A DNA stretch of 64,000 bases. Source: Maylandia zebra (lineage: Eukaryota > Chordata > Actinopteri > Cichliformes > Cichlidae). The notes beneath the pieces are model-generated. The model was not told the DNA's origin. It ran no database searches and worked only from the letters and a program-made list of their open reading frames with translations. The translations under genes were made by a program, and so were the position numbers. Location of the stretch: positions 39,626,370 to 39,690,369 of the forward strand of contig NC_135168.1 of assembly GCF_041146795.1 (NCBI RefSeq), written 5' to 3'. Positions 25,901-38,567 of the stretch are shown piece by piece (the first letter of the stretch is position 1; each line of letters begins with the position of its first letter).

Positions 25901-26328
25901 TCGCATGATTTAGCTGCTGTAGCTTTAGGGTTTTGTTGATGAAACATGTTGCCTTATTGTTATACCATCATAGTCTTACTTCATTTTTATTGCTATAGCC
26001 TATATGGCCTGTTAATGAAGGTATAGCCTTCGTTAACAGGGCACTCAAATGAGTATGTTTTGTCACAAATATCAATAGTATTGATACCAGCACTGTTATT
26101 GGTATTGGATCGATAGTATGACAGGATCTATAGTTTGTGTTCAACATATGTTGAACAAAATATCTTTAGCTAAATATAGCTCTTTCTTCTCTCTCTCTCC
26201 TTTTTAATCATGGCAGGAAACATATTATTGATTATGAAATTAATAAGTAGAGACAACATGACAAAAATAAGTTACTCACCATGAGAGACTCCAAGCAACA
26301 CCAGCAACAGTCCAACTGCAGCTTCCAT
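22952..26328 (-). CDS. CD2/SLAM-like receptor with a three-motif tail, two motifs mutated (gene B)
   Basis: Exons: leader 26328-26280, V 24714-24400, C2 24231-23974, stalk 23874-23725, TM 23596-23483, tail 23127-22952. All junctions are phase 1; 1062 nt gives 353 aa. Leader MEAAVGLLLVLLGVSHG. V begins GVETHCDGRWDGAQC and lacks the strand B/F cysteine pair; C2 is almost identical to gene A's. The stalk is 50 residues with two Cys. TM GSVLSALVIFLVVGVVVI is uncharged. The 58-residue tail aligns with gene A, but the first motif is VFADV (Phe304), the second VEHGQV (His325), and only the third, CVYANV (Tyr346), keeps its Tyr. Open and spliceable throughout, so probably expressed. Inhibitory capacity is doubtful because Tyr346 is preceded at -2 by Cys. 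Intron 1 holds a foldback element. Confidence 0.82.
25152..25212 (-). repeat. tRNA-like segment (left) within the foldback element
   Basis: The minus strand has TGGCGCAGTAGGA (A-box-like) and then GGTTCGAGTAC (B-box-like) at tRNA spacing. No acceptor stem can be formed, so it is not a tRNA gene but probably tRNA-derived. Confidence 0.5.
25264..25612. repeat. Degenerate minisatellite in the foldback core
   Basis: About ten imperfect units built on GCTGAAAAGAGGTGAAAAAG with varying spacers; purine-rich on the plus strand. Confidence 0.75.
25643..25702 (-). repeat. tRNA-like segment (right) within the foldback element
   Basis: The minus strand reads TTTAGCTCGGTGAG (A-box-like), an anticodon-arm-like stretch, then GGGTTCGAATCC (a perfect B-box core). 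There is no complete cloverleaf. It has the same orientation as the left segment. Confidence 0.55.
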
Positions 26329-26495
26329 GTCTGTTCAGCCTGTGTTGATCAAGTCAGCAGCTTTTCCATCAAAAACAAAGGTGGGTGTGGTGCTCTGAAC
26401 GGACTCCAAATTGTTAGTAAGCAGCCTCAGAGGCGAGTGAAAACGTTGGCGTCCGGTTTTGAAGTTGTACTTGTATATTCATGCACTGAGGGGAT

Positions 26496-26507
26496 AAAAG
26501 GAAGTGG
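26496..26507. promoter_or_regulatory. ETS/PU.1-type motif upstream of the gene B leader
   Basis: AAAAGGAAGTGG lies about 170 bp upstream of the gene B start codon. The equivalent AAAGGAAGTG is at 62055-62064, about 120 bp upstream of the gene 6 start. PU.1/ETS sites of this form drive many TATA-less leukocyte promoters. The functional claim is inference. Confidence 0.35.
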
Positions 26508-26599
26508 TGTCGGTTTTCCTTCCTCTTTTATCTTTCAAGAAAAAAGATTCATGTGTGATGGATTGCGAGGAAGGGAGGGGAAGCATTTATTATTTATTA

Positions 26600-27630
26600 C
26601 TAAGTGATGTTTTGAGCATGCCTAAAATATAAATTGGCCCATAAAAAATAATCTATTCATCTATAAACACTGTAAAAAAAAAAAACATGTCTAACCCGTG
26701 ACAAACAGGTCAACCAGCACATTTTGTGTTTACACACACTGTGCAGTATAGCAGTTAACTCCATGTTTAAAATCTAAGATTACTGAATAAAATATACAGT
26801 TCTAAAATGTATTCTTGAAATTAAATAATGGTTCATTCATTCATCTTTAAAGCTGAACAAGGGGTCATTTCAGATTTTTAGCATGTGAAGTATAACTGTA
26901 CAAATCTTAACAAGACGTATAATCCACCAAAATACGTCACCCATATACTGTAACAACTGCAATGAAGTTGGATTTCAGTTCTTATGATTTCATTTTAAAA
27001 CCTGAACATTGGAGGAATAACTGTTCTTTCATATAATGGCACTCTCTCCTGGAACAGAATAATAATACTGCTTCAAACTTTTCATTGCCTAGTTACACCT
27101 TTGTTTCCATGAACACTGACAACAATTAGTTATGTGAGATTCTTTTTTCTTTCTTTTGTCCATGCCCTCTGTCCATGCTAAATTATATTTGGGCATTTTT
27201 ACACTGGTTAACATAGTGATAATAATAATATTGATATTATTCTGTCATCAATCTGAGAACCCCTTATTGTCTAGTATATCATATTTGATACATACAGGTT
27301 TTTTTTTAGTTTTTTCTAAAATTCTATATCATCTGTGTGATTTTTTTTCCTGTGAAAGCCCTAAATAAATTGCACAATACACTTTTAAGCAATTGAAACT
27401 CTCAACTTTCAAACATTTAGAATTTTCTGGCACTTATCTCATGGCTCAGTTTTTAAAGGGTTAACAATTTGTCAGCTCTCTTATGTTGACGTCTTGTACT
27501 GACCCGTTTGTATATGATGGCTTCACAGTGGTCAGATGCACTGAGATGTATTACAATCAGTGTCGGATCCTATCACAATGTCATTCTGTTTAGTTAAAGA
27601 CTCGAGTTTCACGATGTTTTGTTACTGAAG
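26600..27630. other. Intergenic DNA, no gene seen
   Basis: AT-rich. Blocks around 26930-27060 resemble 32340-32450 and 39770-39850 (unit flanks). No Ig exon or transposon protein. Confidence 0.35.
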
Positions 27631-27635
27631 ATGCT

Positions 27636-27934
27636 TGTAATTAGGCTGCGGGCCAAATTTGGCCCGCAGCCTAATTACATTTGGCCCGCGAAGCAATACC
27701 AAATTACTATCAGAGCTGGCCTACTGGTATTATACAGCTAATATATATATTGTTTAGTATTAAGCTTTGCTTGTTCCATATTCAGTTTTTAGCAAAATGT
27801 GTTTGAGTCCATAAGAAAAGATTCATTCTTATATCTGGAGGAATAAATATATTTCAATAAATATTAACGTTAGCCCGCGACTTTGTTCCAGTTTTGAACT
27901 TTGGCCCACTGTGTATTTGAGTTTGACACCCCTG
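27636..27934. mobile_element. hAT-like fragment with a 44-bp perfect palindrome
   Basis: The right end GTTTGACACCCCTG (to 27934) is the reverse complement of a typical hAT terminus (CAGGGGTGTCAAAC). The left part is a perfect 44-bp palindrome at 27636-27679 centred on AAATTT, made of two head-to-head copies of the GGCCCGCAGCC segment. No matching left terminus remains. Confidence 0.55.
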
Positions 27935-28429
27935 GTTCACAGCAATGCAAAGGAAGTACACATATTGTACAAGGTGATAAAATATGTGCAGCCACACTGT
28001 GCTATTCACACTTTTCTAAGCATGCTTTTTCACTGTAATGTTCCTGTTCTCAAGCTAACTTAAGTTTCTCATGTTATCATGGTCACTTGGAAAAAAAGTG
28101 AAAAAAACTTAGAGCAAATGTATTTATTTGGTGTCTAGATATTTCTGAAGTGCTGTGCATCACTTGGTAGACCACAATTAGTGCACTAATTTATTCACGC
28201 TTTCTTCAAGCAGTTATCTAAGTTATCTCTAAAATTAGAAACACACAGTGAGCTCACTAACACTGTCAGAGAAAAGTTAAGGGCTTCTCTCTTTACCTGA
28301 CAGAGGATAAATTATCCCCAGTCAGCCCTTCAGAGTCCACAGTCTGTGATCAGAACACAGTTAATGCTACATCTGTAAGTCTTCCATTAATTACTTATGT
28401 CAATGGATCCCCGAGGAAAGCCAAGAAAG

Positions 28430-29777
28430 CTGATGCTACACTTGCTAAATATTTTATAAAAGTAACAGAAACAACAAGTGAGAAAAAAGGCATCTTCTTG
28501 AAAGATGACCTGTTTATGCACAAATGGGCCTAAGTTAAAGCAGGAAAATCAAGATGAGGACTAGGGTGTGGTATGGCAGATGGTAGTTCCCAAGGGGTAC
28601 AGCCAAGGTGTGTTGCAGCTAGCCCATGAACATTCACAGTCTGATCATTTAGAAGTTAAAAAAACATGACCGCATCCTCCATCATTGGCTGAGTGCTGGG
28701 AACAGTTTTTCTGGCTGGGTCTTAAAACTGATGTAGCTAAACCTGTAGCACTTGTCAAATTGCTGGTAAGTGTGACCACTTTGTGCAACCTGTTCCTATC
28801 ATTCTGCAGTTGGTGAGTCTTTAGAGTGTGTAATTGTTGATTGTGTGGATCTGCAATCTTTAGGTATTTCGAAAATAAAATCTCTAGCCTCAAACAAACA
28901 TCTGGCATCAAACTTTAAAGATCATGATGCACAAATACTGCCTTGAGACTGAGAGACACTGGGGTAAAGGTCTTGCTTTCCTGCTGTTTGCTGCTCACAA
29001 GGCTAAGCAGATATCTCTCAGTTTTATCCCTGCTGAGCTGCTGTTTGGACATAATGTGTGAGGGCTGCTAAAAGTGTTTGTCCTTGATGTTGTCACACAG
29101 TTCCGAGCCTCTTCTTTTCTCAAAGTAACATAAAAACGCTATATGATAGGAAAACTGTTCAGTGTTTTTTTTTTTTTTCAACCTGCTGACAAGTGCTAGT
29201 GTTGGTACCCACACAGAGTTGTTTTCAGCAAAATTTGCAGGTCAGGGTTAAGTTAAAAGCAGCATAAATTACACCAGACTCTCCACACACCTGCACGGTG
29301 GAAGCAGACACGCCTGTGTTATACTAACATGCTGAAACTGTTCCAGTGACTTTAGGGAAGATCCCCCAAAATTCCCATCTAAAAGACAAACCTTCTGAAT
29401 CCACTTTCCCTGTCTCAGTTTCACTGATATCCGTGCCAGTAGATAGTGATGGTTCCTTCACTATTTTTATTCATGCAAACCTTTTCTGCTGTTTTGTTTT
29501 TCTTTGTTTGTGTTTTTTTGTTTCACTTTAGAGTTTAGTGTGTTCGTTTCTTTCCAGGAGGATTTTTTGTTTGTTGTTTTGTCCTTGGAGACCCTGAAGA
29601 TGAATTTGCTTCCTTTTCTCCTCCTACTTAAGTTAATTGTAAATAGTTGTTTGTAAAATTGTAAAATAAATCTTTGACTCATCGTTTATGGGCTTATGTA
29701 TGGCTTGTGCTGTTGCCCTTGTGTGTTACACCCTTGTGCCCCCTAGACTTCACAGACAAATGAGGGGTCATAACAGT
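28430..29777 (+). mobile_element. Ty3/Gypsy LTR retrotransposon remnant (integrase and 3' end)
   Basis: Plus-strand frames, broken by stops and frameshifts, show an integrase-like LAHEHSQSDHLEVKKT (about 28620) and later LLFAAHKAKQISLSFIPAEL followed by LFGHNV (about 28980-29060), a classic Gypsy integrase stretch. Downstream, AATAAA and GAGGGGTCATAACA near 29765 look like a 3' LTR end. gag, protease and RT are absent and the copy is long dead. Confidence 0.7.
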
Positions 29778-30126
29778 GTAATGAAAATTGCAATGTGATT
29801 ACAGTAACATGATATCAATAGATGGTGTCAAAATCACCCAACTTTGCTTCTCACAGAGTCTATTGACACATTCAGTAGCTGTCAAAGTATAAATATTAAT
29901 TAGCCTCATCATACAGCAGCTACATCAGCCACAATTATAGTTACAGTCAGTGGTACATCAAAATGTACCAAGAATTACAATGAATTATTTTTTGTGTAAA
30001 GTTTTACAAGCATAGGTGAAGCTTTAAGTTGCAGAACTTAACACAAAGGATGTTATTAAAAGCTACTCAGTGACTGTACTTGATAACAGAGCTATTGCAT
30101 ATTTTAAATAATTAAACAGAGCTAAA

Positions 30127-30175
30127 CATAAGAAACTCCTAATAGCACCACCCGCAGTCCAAATGTAGCTTCGTG
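30127..30175 (-). pseudogene. Decayed second leader exon (unit 2)
   Basis: Aligns over all 49 nt with the intact copy at 16157, but the start codon is CAC and the splice donor GTGAGC has become TTTAGC. Confidence 0.65.
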
Positions 30176-30848
30176 TTTCCTCTCTGTTTGTCTGTGAAGG
30201 TTCTCAGTCATCCAGGTCATCGTAGTCTAAGGAGCTTGGAAAGAAAAGCGTCTGGACTTCTTTAAGTTCTTTCCTCTCTGTTCACTTTCTGTCAACTTAG
30301 CCAGCAGCTTTCAGATAAACTCCTCTACTTTACCAAGATGCAAACAGCACAGGATAAATGCAAGCAGGCCTCTTTGCACACTGTGTGCATAGAGGCACAA
30401 CTGGTTTCCTGTTGGTGACCGGCTTCAAATAAAAATGTGTGAACTCAGACCAGGCAAGATGTATGTCAGAGAAACCCAATTCTCAAAAGTACTTTTAATA
30501 TTTACAACTGATTTATATCCAGTTTGAAGCTAATTGAACACAGAAATGACAAAAATACGCTGTATAATAAAGCCATATATATATATTGTTTAATACATTT
30601 AAAAAATAGAATACTTCAAACCTCAGAACACATTCACAGACATTCACGATCGTTGTGTTGCTGAAGTTTTGTGTGTTAAGGTTATGTGCATGCAAGTAGA
30701 TTCTAATAATGAATAAAATGAAGTCAATCAGCATTAATAGTCACCATACAAAACCACAAGTACACATGTAGCTGTTACATAATCGAGCTATTATTCGTAT
30801 TGATTGTATTGTGCTCTTCCCATATATTATAAGTCTGTACTGATGAAG

Positions 30849-30850
<2 letters not shown>

Positions 30851-30916
<66 letters not shown>
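30851..30916. repeat. (TA)n microsatellite
   Basis: About 33 uninterrupted TA units. The TyrIle frame across it is an artefact. Confidence 0.9.
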
Positions 30917-30919
<3 letters not shown>

Positions 30920-30999
30920 GGAAGCCAGACTAAAGTAAGAAAAAGGAAATAAAACATTAAATTTGCTCTGTCTCTTGTTTTTTTGACAACAGCACACTC

Positions 31000-31480
31000 T
31001 TCAAACCATGCATCATAGCAGGTCTCACTATAATCTCATAAAGCTTCCCTTTCACTTATGCTACTATTCTTCTGTAACATATCAGCCCAGACACTCATCT
31101 CCACCCAGTTTAACCTGCCACCACTCTCTTCCTTACCTCTCTAATGCATTGTCTGTTGCTTTGATTTTTTGTTATTTAAATTCATCCACTATCACTACCT
31201 TTTCTTGTTGCATTTTTACCTTTTCACCCATCTCCCTGACATCCACACACATGTATTATGTCTTGTTTCTACTGAATTTCACTCTTATTCTCTCCAGAGC
31301 ATATCTCCACCACTCCAGACATTATTCCACAATGTGTTTCTACACCAATCTGCATTTAATTATTAGTTATTGTTAATCTCTGGCTCTCTTCTACAGTGTG
31401 TTTTTGTCCTGTCTTCATCTGCTCGCCCTCAACTGGTTGCGGCAGATGGCCACCCCTCTCTAAGCCTTATTCTGCTGGTT
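31000..31480 (-). mobile_element. Degenerate LINE fragment (unit 2 copy)
   Basis: Shares CATAGCAGGTCTCACT and ATTCTTCTGT blocks with the copies at 17.7 and 39.4 kb; the minus strand corresponds to a LINE C-terminal region. No long frame survives. The far end has a separate tail-like segment (GTTGCGGCAGATGGCC). Confidence 0.55.
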
Positions 31481-31599
31481 TCTTCCAGTTAACACAAATC
31501 TAACCAACCAACACGACAGTAGACATGATCACGATTACCTGCTGAAGTTCAAACTGAGCATTCAAATACGTAAGAAAGCTGATTTTGTGGCTGTGAACG

Positions 31600-31905
31600 T
31601 GGCATGGTTGTTGTGGCATTAGTTACTAGTTACTTCTTCAAAAAAGTAACTGAGTTAGTAACTGAGTTAAAATATTTTAAAAGTAATAACTCAAAATGTT
31701 AGAAATATTCCAGTGTTAGAAAATCAGCACTGCTCAGTGTTAGCCATTGTTAATCTTCAAAATTGACTAGGTTACTTTTAAACATATAACACTGTCAAAA
31801 GTGTTAATTTAACACTCAACAGTGTTGTATTTAACACTCAGAGGTATGGACCCATATAGACACTCTCTAGTGTTAATTTAACACTGGAGATTTTGCTGTG
31901 CACTT
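31600..31905. repeat. Dispersed repeats rich in AGTAACT and TTTAACACT
   Basis: AGTTACT/AGTAACT repeats (31610-31690), also seen at 36635-36760, followed by a stretch with several TTTAACACT copies in both orientations; MITE-like, no protein. Confidence 0.45.
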
Positions 31906-31999
31906 GTCCTGACAACCCAACAGAGTGAACATTATTGCCACAAACTGTCACCTTCAAGCATGAGCTGAGAGTAGCTATGTGTCTCTCCTGTGCCTCCAC

Positions 32000-33860
32000 C
32001 CAGACCCCCCACACCTAGGCTATGCAAGGAAGGGTGGAGTTGGCTTAGGTTTCTCATTACTCATCTTGTTGCTTGTGAAACCTCCAATGGTGAATGTGCT
32101 GTGGTTGATAAGTCACTAAAAATCCTCCATTACCACGTTCTCTTCATCTTATCTTCATTTTATTCCTGTACAGGTGGCGTGGGGCACCCGCAATTAGGTT
32201 GTACATGTACAATGACAAAAACGGTCTACTCTATTCCATTTTATTGTACTACAAACTTTTCAAAAACATTTAAAGGAATAAATGTAAACAAATTGAGTAC
32301 AATACTATTCCTTTCAAAGTAAATGCCTTAGTAGAGGTTTGCACACTCTGAGTGCTTCTCGTTTCATTTTAAGACCTGAACATTGGAGGCATAACACCAA
32401 GACAACTATTGTAAATATCTCACATAATGGCTCCTTCCATTGACACATATAAATAATGCTGCTTTCATTGGGTTTTTTTTTGGCCATTTAAAGCTTTGTC
32501 TGACCATATTCTGTTTAAAGTGATTTTATTGAATGTAGTTTTTATTGCACTACCTCAAAGGCCCTAAATGTATTAGAGGAACCCAAAATAAACAGCTCTT
32601 GACAATAAAAGGTTTTTTAGGGTATTTTACACTTGCTGTAACAATAAGAATACTCTTTATCATCAACGCTTTCTTGGACTGACCTATTTAATAGTTAACA
32701 GTTTTACAGTAGTCATCTACAAGTTTGAAATCTATTGCAGTTTCTGACCTCATCACAGTATCAGTCCATGTATCCATTTAAAAACAAAGGTTTTGAGATG
32801 TTTTGTTTACAAAATTGCTGGTTGAATTTAACAAAACTTGGCTAAGCAAGTGGACATATCTGCTTATAAGCAGAAGCTCTGAAACTGTACATCTTGATAA
32901 GATATGGACAGTCACACTGTGCTATTGTTTCACACTCTAAACATCATGCTTCCTGTGTCACATGTCACTGGCTGTGTAGCAGGAAGGTTAGGACGCAAAG
33001 ACAGAAGTTAAACTCAAAACAGCTTTATTGCTAAATGAACAAAAACTAAAATACAGAATAGAATAATTCAATCAAGGTAGAAACAGGAACTAATGAACTA
33101 GGTTTACTTGGTAGGACACATGAACAGCAGAACACACAGCAAGAGGCACACTGTCTAGAGGAAGAACAGAACATGAAACTAAATGAGACTGAGGCCATAC
33201 ATGAACATATAGGAAGATGAGGGAACAGGCAAGAGGTGGGAGTACAGACACTTATCCCAGGCTAATGAAATAAGAGAAACAAAACAGAACACAAAGCACA
33301 AGGGATGGCAAATTAAAACAGGAAATGACTAACATTAATACCTAGACTATGACATATGAGCTTGACACAAAGACAGAAAGTTAAGGAAACACAGAAAAGG
33401 CAGAACCAGACAGATACACAAGGTAAGCAAGAAAACGCAGCAATAAATAAACCTGTCCTGCAAATATATTGTTACAGTGTAGCAATAACAAAAGAAAAGT
33501 ACACAGTATGAATCAGTGATGTTGATTTCAACCACTTGCAACAGTGCTCAAATTCAGTTTAGTACAAACAGTAGTTTCTGGTGGGTTGATTATTTCTATT
33601 TGCAATTATGTAATATGTATTTGATTTTAGGCCAAAAAATGTCTCAGATTAAAAGATTACTCTACTTATAGTTACAACATTTGTTATATTAGTTTCCACA
33701 GAATACAAATGCATAAGATACTCAGACCTTCTCATGGTAATTCAGTGTAAGCTGTGTAAATGTAAAACATGATTAGTGAATAAAAACAAGAGATACGTGT
33801 CATCTAAGTGTTATTTTCACACGCACAGAGATGTGAAATGTCAGTAGATCAAAGTTGACA
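32000..33860. other. Gene 3 downstream flank, no gene seen
   Basis: A repeat-like block starts about 32985 (AGGACGCAAAGACAGAAGTT) and runs to about 33440. Nothing else is recognised. Confidence 0.35.
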
Positions 33861-36800
33861 CTACACATTGCAAGAAGTAGAACTTCTCATTTCAACCATC
33901 AGAACAGAGTTGTCTGGATAGTCCATCGTTTGTGGGGCAGCAGAGACTTCAGCTTTTAAAGTTTTCTTTTTCTTCCAAGCAAAGTAGATGAAAATCCCAA
34001 TTAATAAGAGAATTCCCATCACTGCTCTCAAACCACATAAAAGTAAGGAGTTATCTGTTCAGAGACACAAATATCACATTAAATTAGAGCTTTGACCAGG
34101 TTCACTTATGTATAACTGAGTTACCATTGGAGTAAGTGATACTACTAGAGGATTGATTCCTTACCTAGAGGGGTGTCAGAGACTTTTATAGGGCCCATTG
34201 TTGGTTTAATACACAGGGTATTTTTGGTTGCAAGCACCCACTTTGTAATGTGTGTCCCATCAGATAAAGTGCAGTTAATGAATATGAATCCTGAGGAATT
34301 CATTTGCTGTTTCAATAATTTATAACAAATGTAAAACTCATAACTCTTAAGATATTTTTGCATCATGTTCTTACTCACCACAAGTGCATATCCTTTGTTC
34401 TTTGGAGACACTATTGACATGATTTCTCACTGAGCAGACCAGATGTCCTGACACGTGCTGTTTCAGAATAATGTTGTTACTCTTATTATTTCCAGAAAGG
34501 AGCTCAGCATCTGTCAGTGTGCGTCCATCCAGACTCCAGCTGTACTGAGGACTGTCCCCTCCCTCAGAGGAGCAGGACACCCTCATCTCTCCCTGGGACA
34601 GACACTCAGAGACCAGCAGGACAGAGGACACAGGAGCTGAGAGAAACACACACAGATGAGTTTTGATATTATATGTCAGAACTGTTCATTCTTAATAGTA
34701 TATAAGGAAGAGAATTGTAGCCACAAAATACAGTTAAATTTAGAATTTTCAATTAAATATTCAAATTCAGTCTAATCTAATCTAATTTTATTAATAGCAA
34801 CAAATCACAACAACAGTTGCCTCAAGCTGTTTATGTTGTAAAGTAAAGGACCATCTATACCACACAGAATATGAGATATATTATATAAGATGATATGTTA
34901 TGTAGATTACCCAAAATAATGTTACATTTACAGGGCTTAACACATTTATTAGGCTACCATCTAATGCAACGTTTATACCACACCTGCCTTAAATAAACAT
35001 TATTGATGATTAGCAAATATATTTTTTATGTTTCTATGATTTTTCATGCACCAATATTTATTAGCCCTTTAATCCAAATTATATTTTAAACACTATAAAG
35101 TATTTATCTATAAAGTTTAAAATGTTTGATGTTTTTATACATTTGTTAAGCACTATATATAATAATTGTAGTCATTTCTTGAAATGGAAAAAATTACCTT
35201 GAAAGATCAACTTGAAAGTCCGCTGGCCTGATGATTTTCCATCTGAATCAAAGGTCTTAAGGCTATAATTACCACTGTCATTGCTGCTCAGGTTATTGAG
35301 CCTAAATGTTCCATTACTGGGAATAATGGTAGACCTGTTTCCTATCATATTAACCTGATTATTTTTCACATCTAATATTTTTAAAGAATTCTTTAATAAT
35401 TGGTATCTAGGTAATTCTGAGGTGCTGTCCATCAGCTGGATGTCCACAGCTCCTCCCAAAGCTCCATAACACTGAGCTCCATCCTGTCTGCCATCACAGT
35501 AAGTTTCCACACCTGCAAATTCAAAAAATATTTTTGTAAAAAAAACAACAACAATAAAAAAAGATATTAAGCAGCACTGAAGCAATTAAAAAATAATTCT
35601 GAATATTTCACTCACAGTGGGTTAATTGGTTATAACGTGTAAAAACAAGGTATTATACCTGGCATTGTGTCTTATATGTCACAGGTAATAGAGGCACCAG
35701 TACACGGTCACTGCAAACATGGTCACTACAAACTTTGCAACAAACTTGCAACGTTACAGTAGTAAAGTCCAAAATTTAGAGATATCTTAACGACTAAATA
35801 TACCATATTTTCTTTCTTCCATTTCCATACCATTGATTCATGAATGTTGAATCTTCTTTCAGCTGCTCTATTCCTGTGTTGTTGCAGTATATTAATGACT
35901 AACCTTTATTGTGGATGGGTTATCTCAGTTGTTCTCCTGACTGAAGTTTGGTCTGTTTATAGCATCCTGCCATGCGATTGCATTTGTCCGAATACCATCG
36001 GGAACCCTTACATTAACTTTTATTGAGTGGAAAAAAGTTAGCATTCATCCTCTAGCTTCACTGTTTATGTTGTGCTAACATAGCTGTGTCACTAGCGATC
36101 ATGTAGCAAATCATTATATACCAACCAGCCCAACTTTAGTAACCCTACAAAAGTCACTGCTATTTAGTTTTCTGTCTTCATCTATGTTGGAAGTGAGAGC
36201 AGTCCCTAGTTTTATACTTGAAAGGTTTCACATCATTACTCTAATACCAGTGACAGGCCTACATCTGTAATTAGAATCATATGAGACAAACACAATATGA
36301 GTTTATAACAGTGTCAAATTGAAGGCTTCAACTTGATAGCTATGTTCATGTTTCGTCTTTTTACTACTGCTATTTGCAATTCATTTTATTTTTTATAAAA
36401 TTTTTGTCCCTAGTTTTATACTTTGAATTTTGATTTATTGTATTATTTCATTATTTGATCAATTCATGGAGTCCTTTAAAGCTTTGCATTATTTCACAAA
36501 TGTTTGTAAAAGTGGGCTGTATGGTGCTTGATTTAATATGCCTGCGGCAATGTAACCGAAAACACCTGAATTCAAATATTAAGAGATGCCTTTGTCTATA
36601 TACACCATTTATATAGTGTACATTACCAGTGTTGGTCAAGTTACTTGAAAAAAGTAATCAGTAGCTAATTACTGATTACTTCCCCCCAAAAGTAATCCCA
36701 TTACTTTACTGATTACTTATTTTCAAAAGTAATTAATTACTTAGTTACTTTTTAAAAACACAATTTACAACCTGAATAGGTGATAAAGCGATAGATCTTT

Positions 36801-38258
36801 CAGCCCAATTCTACTTTTTCTACATAATCCATCATACAAAATGTAACCAAATGGAAAAGTCTCTTTTTAAAACTTGTTTTGTTAGTTTTAATCTTTTAAC
36901 TTTATGCATCTAGCAAAAATTTAATTATATGCAACATTCTCTGACTGGAAGTTACTGCCCATCTCTGTACATTACAAACGTCACTGCTGTTTAGTTTCTC
37001 TCTTCATTTATGTCGGAAGTGATAGCAGAGCTGTACGTCTTAATTTGTTTACGAAATCTTTCAGTCAGAACATGGTATATCCTGTTTAGGTGGAAACTAG
37101 CGAGCTAACTCCCTGCTAACTTCTAACTCCATTAAATTTAATAAATTCTGTTTTCATGGATGCCTCGATTTTGAACTTAATTGTTACACCTGGTAAAGCA
37201 GCAATGCTGATCATTATATTAAAGATGAAAGCATTTAGAAGGTTTTTAACTCCCAGTGATGGCCCAGTGTTCATTTATCTTTAGGACCTGAACAGACTCC
37301 GTGAGGCTCCTGACTATGTTATCCATAATGCTCCGACAGCAGTGCGGCTTCGTAGCTTACCAAAGTCGTACTAAAAATCTTTTTGACAGATTTTTGAGCA
37401 CGGTTTATCACATAAAATTGGTTCGAGGTCAGTAAGCACAACCAGAATTCATACATGAGGCGCACCGGATTATAAAGCGCACTGCTGATTTTTGAGAAAA
37501 TGTAAGCATTCTAAATGTGCCTTATAGTGCAGAAAATAGAGTACTACTAAAGCAATTTGGTAAGTAAACAGTGTATAATATGTCACCTATGACAACTACA
37601 ATTACGAAATCATGGCAATAAAATTTTGAATAAACCAAGCTACTTTTTGTACCTTACGAAATTTTAATTTAAAGTTTTAACATTTAGTTGGAAAAGTAAA
37701 CATCCTTAGATGTGGGAAAAAGAAAATAGGTAAAAAGATTCCATTATGAGGTAATTCCATTTCAACCACAAAAACTACAAGAAGAAGAAGTTGAAGAAGA
37801 AGTTGGTTTTGTGCAGCAAGGATGAACAAAAACTGCCTAAATTCTAAAAATGAATGCACAAAGTAAAGAATTTCTCCATTTATCTGCAGCTATATTTTTT
37901 CCAGTTAAAAACTTTAAAAAATATATCACTCAACACTACTGCATCATACCGCTACTGTAACTGATGAACACATTAGTCATGTTGGAAATCTGTATTTGCC
38001 AACATGACTATAACTCAGCACTGCTTGTTTTTACCTTAAGTGCATACTGTAAATAAGCTGAACTTATAAACAAATAAAAGACAAGAGATCCTTTGGCTGT
38101 TTTCAAGTAGTCAAATGTACTAACACATGCCATGGCTTCAAAACACACTGTTGATATATAAGATTTTTACATTATAAAAGTGTTGCATCTCAAATGCTGA
38201 AAAACTCACCCTGAGCAACTCCCAGTAGAACAATCATCAATCCAAGCACAGCTTCCAT
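33861..38258 (-). CDS. CD2/SLAM-like receptor, short-tail type with membrane Arg (gene 3)
   Basis: Exons: leader 38258-38210, V 35512-35198, C2 34636-34379, stalk 34290-34165, TM plus tail 34054-33861 (TAG stop). All are phase 1; 942 nt gives 313 aa with no lesion. Leader MEAVLGLMIVLLGVAQG. V begins GVETYCDGRQDGAQC. C2 has the four-Cys pattern. The stalk is only 42 residues (gene A 69, gene B 50) with the INC...TLC pair kept. The membrane segment LLLCGLRAVMGILLLIGI contains an Arg and is followed by KKKK; the tail of about 38 residues lacks an ITIM. Such a receptor would need an adaptor such as an FcR-gamma or DAP12 homologue to signal (inference). Intron 1 (2.7 kb) holds MITE-like repeats. 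Confidence 0.82.
36635..36760. repeat. Dispersed repeat with alternating AGTAAT/ATTACT motifs
   Basis: Dense GTAATCAGTAGCTAATTACT-type motifs typical of a common fish MITE. A separate palindromic stretch with GCGCACCGGATTATAAAGCG lies at about 37460. Both are in gene 3 intron 1. Confidence 0.5.
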
Positions 38259-38567
38259 CTTTTCTCACTGTTCAATGCGTGCTGGTACAGTTTTCAGCTG
38301 TCCGAGTGATTCCTTACATGTGATAAGTGTAAATAGTAATCATCCACAAACATCAGTGGAGATTGTAGCAAAGAGAGCTTTCATTTAATATCCAGGCAAC
38401 TTTAAATCCAAGGAAAACTTATAATGAATTTTATTTTTGTATAAATTTATCATAAGTGTAGCTCAACCTTTAAGCTGCAGAACACTAAAGATAATATTAT
38501 CATCGATTCAGTGACAACACTTATTACCCCAGCTGCTGCATATTTCAAACAATTAAATACAGCTCAC

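Larger units (their letters stand above)
24977..25905. mobile_element. Foldback-type element with 135-bp inverted termini, minisatellite and tRNA-like segments
   Basis: Arms 24977-25111 and 25770-25905 are inverted copies, both beginning TGCGAAAATG at the outer edge and differing at only about ten positions. The core holds a tandem array of AAGAGGTGAAAAAGCTGAAA-like units (about 25264-25612, period about 30-36) and, on the minus strand, two tRNA-like stretches. It sits inside gene B intron 1. No protein is encoded. I do not recognise the family. Confidence 0.7.

Noticed and set aside
30775-30957. Minus-strand Tyr-Ile repeat protein
   Set aside because: Translation of the (TA)n microsatellite.
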